Assembly: GCA_019746975.1 (NCBI GenBank)
Contig: JAIERK010000113.1
Span: forward strand, 1-64,000
DNA: 64,000 nt
Direction: 5' to 3'
Origin: Candidatus Obscuribacterales bacterium
GTDB taxonomy: Bacteria; Cyanobacteriota; Vampirovibrionia; Obscuribacterales; Obscuribacteraceae
Part shown: positions 27,288 to 36,354 of the stretch, one piece after another
Position numbering within the stretch: the first letter of the stretch is position 1
Layout of the letters: every line of letters begins with the position of its first letter
The notes under the pieces: model-generated
What the model saw: the letters and a program-made list of their open reading frames with translations, nothing else
What the model was told of the DNA's origin: nothing
The model's database searches: none
Translations under genes and position numbers: made by a program

Positions 27288-28274
27288 TTACGCATGGAGT
27301 TTGTCCGGCTCATTTTGGCTGGAGGGCTGGTGTCCATGCTCTTTGAGATATTGCCGTGCTTTTGCAATATCTAGATTGATTTGTTCTTTAAGCGAGTCTG
27401 CTCCCGCGAACTTCTGTTCGCTTCTCAGGAATGAGAGAAACTCAATCTCTATGTGTTTGCCGTAGATATCCTGTTCGAAGTCGAGTAAATGCGCTTCTAC
27501 AGTCAATCCATCGTTTGGACCACCTTCGCCGTTGGCGTGGAAGGTCGGTCTCATTCCAACGTTGATCACGCATGGAAAGCTTGTCTGGTCGAGCTTGGCT
27601 TTCCCTACATAGACTCCGCGTGCGGGAATCTGTTGGAAGCGGTATATGGAAAGATTAGCGGTTGGAAATCCAAGTGTGCGACCGCGGCGGTCGCCTGTGA
27701 TTACTTCACCGGCGAGGGCATACGGTCTCGACAAGAGGAGGGCGGCGCGCTCCAGATTGCTCTGGGTGAGAGCCTCGCGGATAGCTGAGCTTGATACTTC
27801 ATGCCCCTCGACATTCACCATTTCAGCGACATGTACTGCGAAATTGTTTTTCTTTCCCAGCGTACTTAACAAACTTGCGTCACCTTCTCTGTCGCGCCCG
27901 AAGTGGTGATTCGGACCGACCGAAATGGAACGGGCGCCCATTGTTCCGACAAGCATAGTCTCTACATATTCGGTTGGACTGAGTCGACAGAGCTCTTCGG
28001 TAAACGAAAGCACAAGTGCGACATCTACTCCAATTTGCTCGAACAGGGCCAGTCTCTGATCAATCATTGTCAAAAGGAGCGGTGACTGCCCTCTTGTGAG
28101 TGTGCGTGGATGATCCTTAAATGTGACCACTCCGCAAGGCACTCCGAGCCTGGTAGCCTCCTCTCGTGCCTTTCCGATCACGGCTTGATGCCCAGGATGA
28201 ACGCCGTCGAAAAAGCCCAGGGCTATGGCGGATTCTTTTACAAGGGATGGTTGGGCTTCAAAATAGGTTTCCAA
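27288..28274 (-). CDS. ribF: Bifunctional riboflavin kinase/FMN adenylyltransferase
   Basis: This 328-residue enzyme has an N-terminal nucleotidyltransferase (ALGFFDGVHPGHQAVI) and a C-terminal riboflavin kinase (GDRRGRTLGFPTANL ... ARGVYVG ... VINVGMRPTF ... FEQDIYGKHIEIEF). It converts riboflavin to FMN and then FAD. The start is TTG at 28274, preceded by AAGGAA. It is first in a two-gene unit with recF. Confidence 0.95.
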   Translation of the reverse strand: METYFEAQPSLVKESAIALGFFDGVHPGHQAVIGKAREEATRLGVPCGVVTFKDHPRTLTRGQSPLLLTMIDQRLALFEQIGVDVALVLSFTEELCRLSPTEYVETMLVGTMGARSISVGPNHHFGRDREGDASLLSTLGKKNNFAVHVAEMVNVEGHEVSSSAIREALTQSNLERAALLLSRPYALAGEVITGDRRGRTLGFPTANLSIYRFQQIPARGVYVGKAKLDQTSFPCVINVGMRPTFHANGEGGPNDGLTVEAHLLDFEQDIYGKHIEIEFLSFLRSEQKFAGADSLKEQINLDIAKARQYLKEHGHQPSSQNEPDKLHA

Positions 28275-28460
28275 GAATTGTGTTCCTTAAGTGTCAAGGG
28301 AGAGTTGATGTCTGAGAGATCACTTGCCATTTGGCTTCATAAAGCGCCTAACAATCAGTGTATTGTAAACCAGACCAGACCAGGGACAAAGTCTAGAGAA
28401 CTCTCATGTGTTATCTCTCTTAAATCGCCATAAATCCTCATATCAAGCGGCTTAAGCTGG

Positions 28461-28504
28461 TCGACTATGCTAAAATTGACAGACGTGGAAGGCACGGAAC
28501 AATT
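28461..28504 (+). promoter_or_regulatory. gyrB: Candidate gyrB promoter
   Basis: TATGCTAAAAT (an extended -10 shape) ends at 28476, overlapped by TTGACA at 28476-28481 with a weak ACAATT 17 bases later. The same TATGCTAAAAT string occurs at 44245-44255 upstream of rpsB. Either element could drive gyrB. Confidence 0.35.
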
Positions 28505-28611
28505 GGCTTTCGTCCGCTTTTGAAGCCATCGTTCCATTGTAGCTCTATTGGAGAGACGATGTGAGCCCTGCCTGATTGTTAGATCGCGTAATTTCAGTGT
28601 CAGAGGGTGTA

Positions 28612-30663
28612 ATGACCAAGGAAAATTCCTCAACTACCATGACTGATTCATCAAATGCTGTAAACGGAAACCCTGGTGAAGCTGAGTATTCGGCTTCAAG
28701 TATCGATGTGCTCGAAGGGCTTGAGGCTGTGCGCAAGCGGCCTGGTATGTACATCGGCAGCACCGGACCCCGAGGGTTGCATCACCTGATCTGGGAAATT
28801 GTAGACAATTCGGTCGATGAGGCGCTGGCTGGCTGGTGCAATACCATCGAAGTTTCAATCAATGGCGATAGCTCTATCACGGTCCGTGACAATGGTCGTG
28901 GTATTCCAGTAGGAATCGTAGCGAAGAGCGGCTTGACCGGAGTTGAGACCGTATTTACGAAGTTGCACGCTGGAGGAAAGTTCGGCGGCGAAGGCGGATA
29001 TAAGGTATCAGGCGGACTGCATGGCGTGGGCGCTTCGGTCGTAAATGCCCTGTCAAAGCGGCTTGAAGTGGAAGTCTATCTTGACAAAAAGATTCACAAG
29101 CAAGCTTATGTACGCGGAAATGCAGAAGGTGGATTGGAAGTTATCGGTGCCACCGAACTTAGAGGCACGAAAGTAACTTTCTGGCCTGATCATGAGATAT
29201 TCCATGACTATAGCGATGATGGCGAGCGTGTTTCGATCGATTTCGACTGGGACACTGTGGATGACCGACTTCGGGTTATGGCATTCCTGAATAAGGGCTT
29301 GAAGATGATTGTCCATGACAATCGGATCAAGTTGGGTGAAGAGCCGAAGAAAGTCGAGTATCACTACGAGGGTGGTATTGCGAGCTACGTAGAATATCTC
29401 AATGATACTCGCGAATCTATACACAAACCGCCGATCTACGTCGAACAGATGCGAGACAACGTCAATGTGGAAGTAGCATTGCAGTGGACGAGTATGTTTC
29501 AGGAGTCCTTATACTCCTTCGTCAATAACATCAATACACCAGACCACGGTACCCACGCCAATGGTTTCAAAATTGCGTTGACTCGTGTGATCAACGAATA
29601 CGCAAAGAAGAACTCTCTGGTCAAAGAGACTGACGCAAATTTCACCGGTGAGGATGTGCGAGAAGGCCTGACCGCGATCGTTAGCGTAAAAGTTCCAGAA
29701 CCTCAGTTCGAAGGTCAGACAAAACAAAAACTCGGCAACCGCGAAGTACAAGGCATAGTTCAATCCCTTGTCACAGAGCAGCTCAACGACTGGTTGGAGC
29801 TCAATCCGAAGGCGGCTAAAGATATTGTCAACAAAGCAAGTCTCGCCAAGAAAGGCAGAGAGGAAGCTCAGAAAGCTAGAAATCTAGTCAGACGCGTTTC
29901 CAACCTGGAGAACTCCTCTCTTCCTGGAAAGCTGGCTGACTGCGCTGATCGAGACCCGGCCAAGTGCGAGGTCTATCTGGTCGAAGGCGATTCCGCAGGT
30001 GGTAGCGCGAAGCAAGGCCGCGATAGGACATTTCAGGCGATCCTTCCTCTTCGAGGAAAGATTTTGAACGTAGAGCGGGTCCAGCCGTCCCGAATATACG
30101 AGAATACTGAAGTTCAAGCCATGATTACGGCTCTTGGTCTTATCGTCAAAGATGAAGAGGATGAGAGTGGTGGCAAGAGTGGTGGCATTTTACGACCCAA
30201 TGCTGAGAATCTCGACCTCGATAAATTGAGATACCACAAGGTCATCATCATGACAGACGCCGATGTGGACGGAAGCCATATCAGAACGCTCATTCTGACA
30301 TTCTTCTTCCGGTACGCGAGACCGTTGGTCGAAAGAGGTTATGTATACATTGCGCAACCGCCCCTGTTCAAAGTCGAAAAAGGCAAACGCACGGAGTATT
30401 GCTACAACGAGCACAGGCTCGAAGCTGTACTAGCTGAATTGGGCGACAAGGCCGTTGTACAGCGATTCAAAGGGCTTGGAGAAATGATGCCTCAGCAGCT
30501 CTGGGATACAACGATGAATCCCGAGACGCGTACACTCAAGAAAGTCACCGTAGATGATGCCTCTGAGGCTGACCACATCTTTGATCTGCTCATGGGTGAA
30601 GCAGTAGCTCCTCGTCGTGAATTCATCGAGAAGCATGCCCACTTCGCCAACCTGGATGTGTAG
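28612..30663 (+). CDS. gyrB: DNA gyrase subunit B
   Basis: This 683-residue protein has the complete GyrB order: GHKL ATPase with [11 protein letters not shown] and DNGRGIPVG, lid [36 protein letters not shown] and [13 protein letters not shown], and C-terminal [15 protein letters not shown]. With GyrA it introduces negative supercoils. A 25-residue Ser/Asn-rich N-terminal extension precedes the core. ATG 28612, with AGAGGGTG just upstream, is preferred to the in-frame start 36 bases earlier. The YxxGG-type core favours gyrase over ParE. Confidence 0.95.
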   Translation: MTKENSSTTMTDSSNAVNGNPGEAEYSASSIDVLEGLEAVRKRPGMYIGSTGPRGLHHLIWEIVDNSVDEALAGWCNTIEVSINGDSSITVRDNGRGIPVGIVAKSGLTGVETVFTKLHAGGKFGGEGGYKVSGGLHGVGASVVNALSKRLEVEVYLDKKIHKQAYVRGNAEGGLEVIGATELRGTKVTFWPDHEIFHDYSDDGERVSIDFDWDTVDDRLRVMAFLNKGLKMIVHDNRIKLGEEPKKVEYHYEGGIASYVEYLNDTRESIHKPPIYVEQMRDNVNVEVALQWTSMFQESLYSFVNNINTPDHGTHANGFKIALTRVINEYAKKNSLVKETDANFTGEDVREGLTAIVSVKVPEPQFEGQTKQKLGNREVQGIVQSLVTEQLNDWLELNPKAAKDIVNKASLAKKGREEAQKARNLVRRVSNLENSSLPGKLADCADRDPAKCEVYLVEGDSAGGSAKQGRDRTFQAILPLRGKILNVERVQPSRIYENTEVQAMITALGLIVKDEEDESGGKSGGILRPNAENLDLDKLRYHKVIIMTDADVDGSHIRTLILTFFFRYARPLVERGYVYIAQPPLFKVEKGKRTEYCYNEHRLEAVLAELGDKAVVQRFKGLGEMMPQQLWDTTMNPETRTLKKVTVDDASEADHIFDLLMGEAVAPRREFIEKHAHFANLDV

Positions 30664-30725
30664 GCGTAATCAGAAGTGCTGATGGTGAACGCTCACCGCG
30701 CCTATGTATAAGGATTGGAGTTCAG

Positions 30726-31403
30726 TTGGATAACGGCAACTTGCCAGTCACTAACGACCCGACCGCAATCACGGCCGGTTCGGACAAGCCGTCCCGGTCG
30801 CCGTCGATCAACATACCCAATGTGGTTACGGTCGGGCGAGTTTTCCTCGCGATCTTCACTCTGCCGCTCCTGTGGATGGTACCGGATGCGATGAAGTGGA
30901 CTGCGTTTGGACTGACAATCTTTGTGATTTGGGCTGATGGTATCGATGGATACCTGGCTCGCAAGCTCAACCAAACGAGCAAGCTCGGCGGCATTCTAGA
31001 CATAGCCGGCGATCGAGTCGTTGAGATGGCGTACTGGATCGCGTTCGCGGCACTTGGCTGGATCCCTGTCTGGGTGCCGCTATTGTTCCTGGTTCGGGGG
31101 ACATTCGTTGATGCTATTAGAGCCCACGCTGTCGAGCAAGGTTACACAGCGTTTGGAAAAAACACCATGATGCAGACTGCGATTGGAAAATTTCTCGTGG
31201 CATCCAACTTCAGTCGCTTCACCTACGCCGTGGTGAAAGCGGTGGCATTCTGTCTGATAGTTGGTGCTCATACCGCTCTGGGAGCGCAGATGGGACTAGA
31301 GTCGATCGCACTATTCTTCGTATATTTTTCTTGTGTGTTTTGCGTGATTAGAGGACTTCCCGTCATCCTCGAGTCATCAAGCGTGTTTCGCCACGAAGGT
31401 TGA
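30726..31403 (+). CDS. CDP-alcohol phosphatidyltransferase (PgsA-like)
   Basis: This 225-residue membrane enzyme has the full family motif at 74-96 (Asp74, Gly75, Ala78, Arg79, Gly88, Asp92, Asp96, in DGYLARKL...GGILDIAGD). It transfers a phosphatidyl group from CDP-diacylglycerol to an alcohol in phospholipid synthesis; glycerol-3-phosphate is the commonest acceptor, but the substrate cannot be read from the motif. The start is TTG after GGAG, 62 bases beyond gyrB. Confidence 0.88.
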   Translation: MDNGNLPVTNDPTAITAGSDKPSRSPSINIPNVVTVGRVFLAIFTLPLLWMVPDAMKWTAFGLTIFVIWADGIDGYLARKLNQTSKLGGILDIAGDRVVEMAYWIAFAALGWIPVWVPLLFLVRGTFVDAIRAHAVEQGYTAFGKNTMMQTAIGKFLVASNFSRFTYAVVKAVAFCLIVGAHTALGAQMGLESIALFFVYFSCVFCVIRGLPVILESSSVFRHEG

Positions 31404-31630
31404 GTTAAAGAACGCTACAAAAGGATCCACATAGCACTGTGTGTTCGCCGGCAGTTTTTGTACAAATCGCATCGAATTTAATCGCAACTTCTATTCCCAG
31501 ATCATGCGTTCGTGGCAAGGGGCGAAACAGTGTTCTCTCATCAGCAAGAAGCGGCGCGATTGGATGATGAGACAATCCGCATGCCTGTTCGGTAGGCGAG
31601 AATCTTGAATGCAATACGAGTTGCTCAGGC

Positions 31631-32743
31631 TTACTTGCTGCCGGAGGAGTATGTGCTCTGTTGGTTGCTAGATCTTTCCGGGTCCTGTCCGACGCCTGCG
31701 CTGTCGCCCCAGGAATTCAGATTGCCGGTATCGGTACCATTGAAGTCTTTTGTGTTCTGACCCCAGGGTGTCGTAGGCGTTCTAAGACCACCGCGGACTT
31801 TCTCTTCGCCGCTCATGCCCCACTTGGTTATCGGCACGGCTCTCATCTCTGCACCTTGACCCTGGTTGCCCCAGCCGGAATAGACTTCGTTATTCGGATC
31901 TTTCGGGTCTTTGGCAGCGGCACCGACTAAGGAATTGCCGCCCCATCCATTATTGTGAGGAAGATCTTGCTTGTTGCGATCGTATTTCTGACCGGCGATA
32001 TAGACGAAACCTTTTCCTGCAATCGTTGGTTCTGAAGCAGGGTCCAGTTTATTCTCATTTTTCTTAGTTGAGCCGTGAAGATTGCGCCGCTCTCTGGTGA
32101 AGAGCTCAGGTCTGAGGTCCGAGTCTGCTTCTCGCCACCACTTCGGTGTCTGACCGTTGACTCGTCCTCTCATGGGGTTGCCCGCTGCCACCGCCTGGGA
32201 ATCCTCCTGCGTGGGGGCTGGTATGCAATCTTCCATCTGTGCTTCCAAGCGCTGTACTACGTAGTGCCTCTTGCCGAGCGTGCCGCCTGCGAATTTAGTC
32301 AATTTTTCGAGGAATCGCCATTGTCTCTCTTTCTCACTCTGGGGTATGCCTCTCGACTCTCGCTTGAGCAGCTCTTTGACGCTCAAATTCTGTGCCTTTT
32401 CTCGAGGAACTTCGCGCCAGTCAGCGATATGGAGTGTCTGGTGCTCAATAACATCGCCGAGCAATTTTTTCGTGTAGTTATCTAGGGGCGCTCTACCGCT
32501 GCCGCATGCTGCTTGAGCCAGTTTGTACGACTGGTCGAGATAGGCGAGACCCTGAGACTTGTTGCCTTTGTGCCATTCGCGCATGCCGATGTAATCGTAG
32601 TAGTACCACTTCGGCCAGGCTGGTCGGTTCGACCTCGCCGCTGACGCTCCTGTCGTAGAATTCGCTGCCGTCGCCGGGAGTGTTGCTGTCACAAGAAGTG
32701 TGACTGCACATAGGGCGATCGGAAGAACTGGCTTGAGTTTCAT
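31631..32743 (-). CDS. Exported protein of unknown function, last gene of lipid A/Kdo operon
   Basis: The protein has 370 residues with a signal peptide at 1-27 (cleavage near ATAA). An aromatic segment (PAWPKWYYYDYIGMREWHKG) precedes a helical, possibly TPR-like stretch to about 180. The C-terminal half is Gly/Asn/Trp-rich and probably disordered. Two Cys (in AACGSG and EDCIPAP) could form a disulfide. No family is recognised. GGGAG precedes the ATG, and the gene starts 16 bases after the glycosyltransferase stop, so it belongs to the waaA-lpxK-glycosyltransferase transcript. Confidence 0.75.
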   Translation of the reverse strand: MKLKPVLPIALCAVTLLVTATLPATAANSTTGASAARSNRPAWPKWYYYDYIGMREWHKGNKSQGLAYLDQSYKLAQAACGSGRAPLDNYTKKLLGDVIEHQTLHIADWREVPREKAQNLSVKELLKRESRGIPQSEKERQWRFLEKLTKFAGGTLGKRHYVVQRLEAQMEDCIPAPTQEDSQAVAAGNPMRGRVNGQTPKWWREADSDLRPELFTRERRNLHGSTKKNENKLDPASEPTIAGKGFVYIAGQKYDRNKQDLPHNNGWGGNSLVGAAAKDPKDPNNEVYSGWGNQGQGAEMRAVPITKWGMSGEEKVRGGLRTPTTPWGQNTKDFNGTDTGNLNSWGDSAGVGQDPERSSNQQSTYSSGSK

Positions 32744-32759
32744 TTATCTACTCCCATTT

Positions 32760-33809
32760 TCACGAAATGGCTGGGCGACGGTTGTTGATCAGGTGTCTGG
32801 CAGCTTCAATCACCTTCAGCGGAGACAGTTGCGTCAGGCACTCTCGATTGCTGCAAGTCTTTTTGTATTGGCATGGACGGCACTCTAAAGAGTCATCGAA
32901 GACCGCTGTCTGGGATGGTCCAATGGGCTGCCATCGGACAGGGTCGGTCGGTCCGAAAAGGGTGACGGTAGGGGTGCCGACCGCACACGAGAGGTGGGCG
33001 GGACCCGAGTCGACGCATACAGCGATGTCCATCTCTTTGTATAACGCCATACTTTCCCTTATTGAGAGCTCTCCTGCCATATTAACACTTTTTATGCCAG
33101 CCAAGACAGCGAGTTCTTCGTAGGTTTCCCTATCTTTGCGATCGCCTGTAAAGAATGGCGTCATTCCGAACTCACTATGCAAGGCTCTAATCACTTCGGC
33201 GAAATGCTCTAGAGGGTAGGTTTTATCAGGGTGTGCCGCCGCCGCGTGAATCAACATTCGTGAGCGATGATTGTCCAGGCATGAAACTTTTTCGCGCATC
33301 GCCCTGGTTTCATCTTTGCTGATCCAGGCTTCCAGGTGTTTGTCGTGAGCCGTGATTCCGACGGCTTCCAGGACGCTCGCCAACGAGTCCACTTCGTGAA
33401 TGGAGGTGTCCCATCGAACTTTGTGAGTGAGAAGCAGGCTTCGTCCTTCCGTCGCGTAGCCGGCTCGTATGCGAGCACCTGTGCCTAGTGCGAGAAAGGC
33501 CGACGACAGGGAGCGCTTGAGTACGAAAGCGCAATCATAATTGCGTTTTCGAAGCTCGAAAAAATAAGACCAATAGCTTCTTGCGTCGCCTTTTCCCTGA
33601 TCGTATTTGTGAAATCGCGTTGTGTCGAAAGGGATAAATTCATCCACGTATGGACAGCCTTTCAAGACTTCGCCGCTCGCGGGACCCACGAGCATGTCGA
33701 TCTTTGCTTGGGGAGCTGCTCTTCTCAAGTTTCGCAGGAATGGCACAGTCAGGATCGTATCGCCCAGAAAGCGGTATCTCATGACGAGGATATTTTTTGC
33801 GTTAAACAT
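32760..33809 (-). CDS. Glycosyltransferase family 9 (heptosyltransferase-like)
   Basis: This 349-residue protein has the GT9 plan: NILVMRYRFLGDTILTVPFLRNL at the N-terminus, then a C-terminal nucleotide-sugar site AVCVDSGPAHLSCAVGTPTVTLFGPT and the Cys-rich CRPCQYKKTC...CL motif of WaaF/WaaQ-like enzymes. GT9 enzymes add heptose to lipopolysaccharide core; donor and acceptor here are inferred. It overlaps lpxK by 8 bases (ATGTTTAA), implying translational coupling. Confidence 0.9.
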   Translation of the reverse strand: MFNAKNILVMRYRFLGDTILTVPFLRNLRRAAPQAKIDMLVGPASGEVLKGCPYVDEFIPFDTTRFHKYDQGKGDARSYWSYFFELRKRNYDCAFVLKRSLSSAFLALGTGARIRAGYATEGRSLLLTHKVRWDTSIHEVDSLASVLEAVGITAHDKHLEAWISKDETRAMREKVSCLDNHRSRMLIHAAAAHPDKTYPLEHFAEVIRALHSEFGMTPFFTGDRKDRETYEELAVLAGIKSVNMAGELSIRESMALYKEMDIAVCVDSGPAHLSCAVGTPTVTLFGPTDPVRWQPIGPSQTAVFDDSLECRPCQYKKTCSNRECLTQLSPLKVIEAARHLINNRRPAIS

Positions 33810-34890
33810 TCTGCGTCACCGCGACAGTGGTATTCGCCGCGGGAAGATTGAACGATGGCGGCTCGCCTATCCATTCGGTCTCCATCACGAGTGCCATCAC
33901 TTTGCTCTTGAGGCTGTCGGGAAGCTCGAGACGGACGAAGTCCTTTTCGGTCGTGACGATATAGTTGGCTTTGTAAGTGGTGACTTTGCTTTCCAGTTTT
34001 TGCAAATCAGCTTCGGAGAACCAGTGATGATCCGGGAAGGCGCTCATGGAGACAACTTCCGCACCAAGCTGTTTGATGGAGTCGACGAAGGAAGCTGGTT
34101 TTGCGATACCACAGAGTGCCACCACTTTTTGCCCGCTCACTTCCGAAGGACTCAATGGAGTTTCCGCCCGCAAGTACGCTGGACGAAAACGACACATCGA
34201 GACAGTCGCCTCAGGCGCGTATTTTGCGATCAGACTCTGGAAACGGCGAGTCCTAGCTGGGTCAGGATAGAGCGGCACTTTGCTGATTATTATGTGGGTG
34301 GCGCGGCCAAGCGCGCTCATCGGTTCGCGCAGACGTCCTGCCGGAACCATGTTATCGTCGAGGGTCTCGTTATAATCCAGCAGCACGACGTCGATGTCTC
34401 GTCTGAGTTTTAAGTGTTGAAACCCATCATCAAGAATGATGATATCGCAGTGATATTTTTTGATTGCGATTTCAGCAGTTTCGCTGCGGGATTTGCCGGA
34501 AATGACTACGGCCGCAGGCACCGCCTGCGCCATCATGTATGGTTCGTCTCCTGCTTCCTGGCAGGTGGCGAGTATCTTCTCGCCGTTGCTCACGACCGTG
34601 TATGGAGTCGATGCCTTTCTCTTGTACCCTCGAGACAGAATCGCGACTCGATTTCCTTGGTGGATAAAACGCTCTGCAAGCTCTATCGTGATCGGTGTTT
34701 TGCCTGTGCCGCCGACCGAGAGATTGCCGACGCTGATGACAGGAACATCAGGCTTTGCCCTTTCTATACACCCATTAGCATATGCCTTCAGGCGTGCATA
34801 ACCTACTGCTCCATAGACGAAGGACGCCGGTGTCAGCAATGTGCGCGCTACCGGATTTCCAATGATTTTAGAATAGAGATCTTCAGACAT
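33802..34890 (-). CDS. lpxK: Tetraacyldisaccharide 4'-kinase
   Basis: This 362-residue enzyme has the LpxK P-loop VISVGNLSVGGTGKTP (near 51-66), the SRGYKRK segment, DDGFQHLKLRRDIDVVLLD and a C-terminal TTEKDFVRL. It phosphorylates the lipid A disaccharide at the inner membrane, requiring an N-terminal membrane-associated helix, seen near 17-35. It overlaps waaA by 8 bases and the downstream glycosyltransferase by 8 bases, so the three are tightly coupled. Its presence implies an outer membrane with lipid A. Confidence 0.95.
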   Translation of the reverse strand: MSEDLYSKIIGNPVARTLLTPASFVYGAVGYARLKAYANGCIERAKPDVPVISVGNLSVGGTGKTPITIELAERFIHQGNRVAILSRGYKRKASTPYTVVSNGEKILATCQEAGDEPYMMAQAVPAAVVISGKSRSETAEIAIKKYHCDIIILDDGFQHLKLRRDIDVVLLDYNETLDDNMVPAGRLREPMSALGRATHIIISKVPLYPDPARTRRFQSLIAKYAPEATVSMCRFRPAYLRAETPLSPSEVSGQKVVALCGIAKPASFVDSIKQLGAEVVSMSAFPDHHWFSEADLQKLESKVTTYKANYIVTTEKDFVRLELPDSLKSKVMALVMETEWIGEPPSFNLPAANTTVAVTQNV

Positions 34891-36226
34891 TTTGCGAAGC
34901 TCCAGTTTTTACCAATCTTTCCGGTGTTTTGCCGTTATCGTCGATTAGTTTGTCAATCACTACAATCGTCTTATCGACAGCACCCTGGTTGTCGTTAATC
35001 CACTGTCTGCCTTTGTTGCCCAAGACTTGTGCTGTCTGCGGCCGGAGCAGAAATCCCTTTAGGCGCTCAGCGAGATGGTCTTCATCTTCAATGAGAACGA
35101 GAGCTCCAATCTCGGTGAGTGCCCTTGCAATGTCCCTGGTTTTGTGAACATGGGGACCGCACAACGTGGGTACCGAGTATGCGTAGGGCTCAAGCAGGTT
35201 GTGACCGCCGACCTTGGCAATGGTTCCGCCGACAAAAGCCACGTTGGCGATTGAGTACAAGCGGGCGAGAATGCCTAAGCCGTCGAGAATATACACGTCA
35301 TTGTCTGCTTCAAGCCCCTCGTTTGAGCTATATCTCTTCGGCTTGAATCCGTTCTCTTCGACAATTTGTACAACGCGTTCGAATCGTTCTGGGTGGCGAG
35401 GAGCTAAGATCAGTCGAGGGCGAAGTCCTTTTTCGCCTCTCCGCTTAAAATCGTCCAGCAGCTGCCTTTGACATTTGAGTAATGCGCTCTCTTCCCCCTC
35501 ATGGGTGGATCCTGCCACCACGAGGAATTCATTTTCGCTGTCGTTGTTAACCAGCTTCGTCATAGCGTCTCGGTCGCTACCATCGGCGGTGGCAATCCCG
35601 TCAAGCTTCAGGTTGCCTGTGATAGTCACAGGTAGCCCCTCTCCACCTACTGAACGATACCTGGCTGCCTCATTCTCTGATTGAACGGCTACATGATCCA
35701 GCTTGCGAAGGATCGGTCCGAATAAGAACTTCCAGCGCTCATACCCCCGGGCCGACTTCGGCGACATGCGACCGTTGACGGTGATTATCTTGACTCCTAG
35801 ACTCTTGCACTCGGTGACAAAGCCTGGCCAAATCTCGGTCTCTGCGATTATTACTAGCTTGGGCTCTAGTATCTTTAGCCAGGAGCGTGTTGCCCACGGC
35901 AGGTCGAATGGGAAGTAGAACACGGTTATGTCACTTGCTAGATGCTGTCGGGCAAGCGTCTGACCAGTCAAAGTCGTCGTAGATACGGCGATCGGTTGCT
36001 CAGGGTATCTAGATCTCAACGCTCGTATAAGTGGTTTGACCGCGTTGAACTCTCCGACGGATACCGCATGAATCCAGATGCACCCTTCGTTATTACGCGC
36101 TTTGACCGATTGCGGAATCAAACCGAATTTCTCTTTCAGCCCGGCTCTCGCCTTTTTCTGGATGAGCAAAAATGGTCCGGCTACAGCCAGGACTAATACG
36201 ACAAATAAGTAATAAACCCAAATCAC
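34883..36226 (-). CDS. waaA: Kdo transferase (3-deoxy-D-manno-octulosonic acid transferase)
   Basis: This 447-residue GT30 enzyme has a membrane-anchoring N-terminal helix (1-22), then IWIHAVSVGEFNAVKPLI with the catalytic Glu, FYFPFDLPWATRSWL, AETEIWPGF, and the C-terminal VAFVGGTIAKVGGHNLLEP. It transfers Kdo from CMP-Kdo to lipid A precursors. The start is GTG at 36226 without a clear Shine-Dalgarno. It is the first gene of the operon ending in the unknown exported protein at 31631. Confidence 0.95.
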   Translation of the reverse strand: MIWVYYLFVVLVLAVAGPFLLIQKKARAGLKEKFGLIPQSVKARNNEGCIWIHAVSVGEFNAVKPLIRALRSRYPEQPIAVSTTTLTGQTLARQHLASDITVFYFPFDLPWATRSWLKILEPKLVIIAETEIWPGFVTECKSLGVKIITVNGRMSPKSARGYERWKFLFGPILRKLDHVAVQSENEAARYRSVGGEGLPVTITGNLKLDGIATADGSDRDAMTKLVNNDSENEFLVVAGSTHEGEESALLKCQRQLLDDFKRRGEKGLRPRLILAPRHPERFERVVQIVEENGFKPKRYSSNEGLEADNDVYILDGLGILARLYSIANVAFVGGTIAKVGGHNLLEPYAYSVPTLCGPHVHKTRDIARALTEIGALVLIEDEDHLAERLKGFLLRPQTAQVLGNKGRQWINDNQGAVDKTIVVIDKLIDDNGKTPERLVKTGASQNV

Positions 36227-36354
36227 TTTTGCTTTAGAACGCTCGTTCTGTCTACTCGATATTGAAAAAAAACTTCGGCAAGAACGAGGAAGGTACCTCG
36301 TTACTCCGGTCTGAAACGCCGAATCGAAGCCTCAGAAAGCGCAAGAAGCTAATT

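Noticed and set aside
36283-36302. 7-bp hairpin between priA and waaA as a terminator
   Set aside because: The stem is short and the T-run on the minus strand lies about 10 bases away, so it does not fit an intrinsic terminator.
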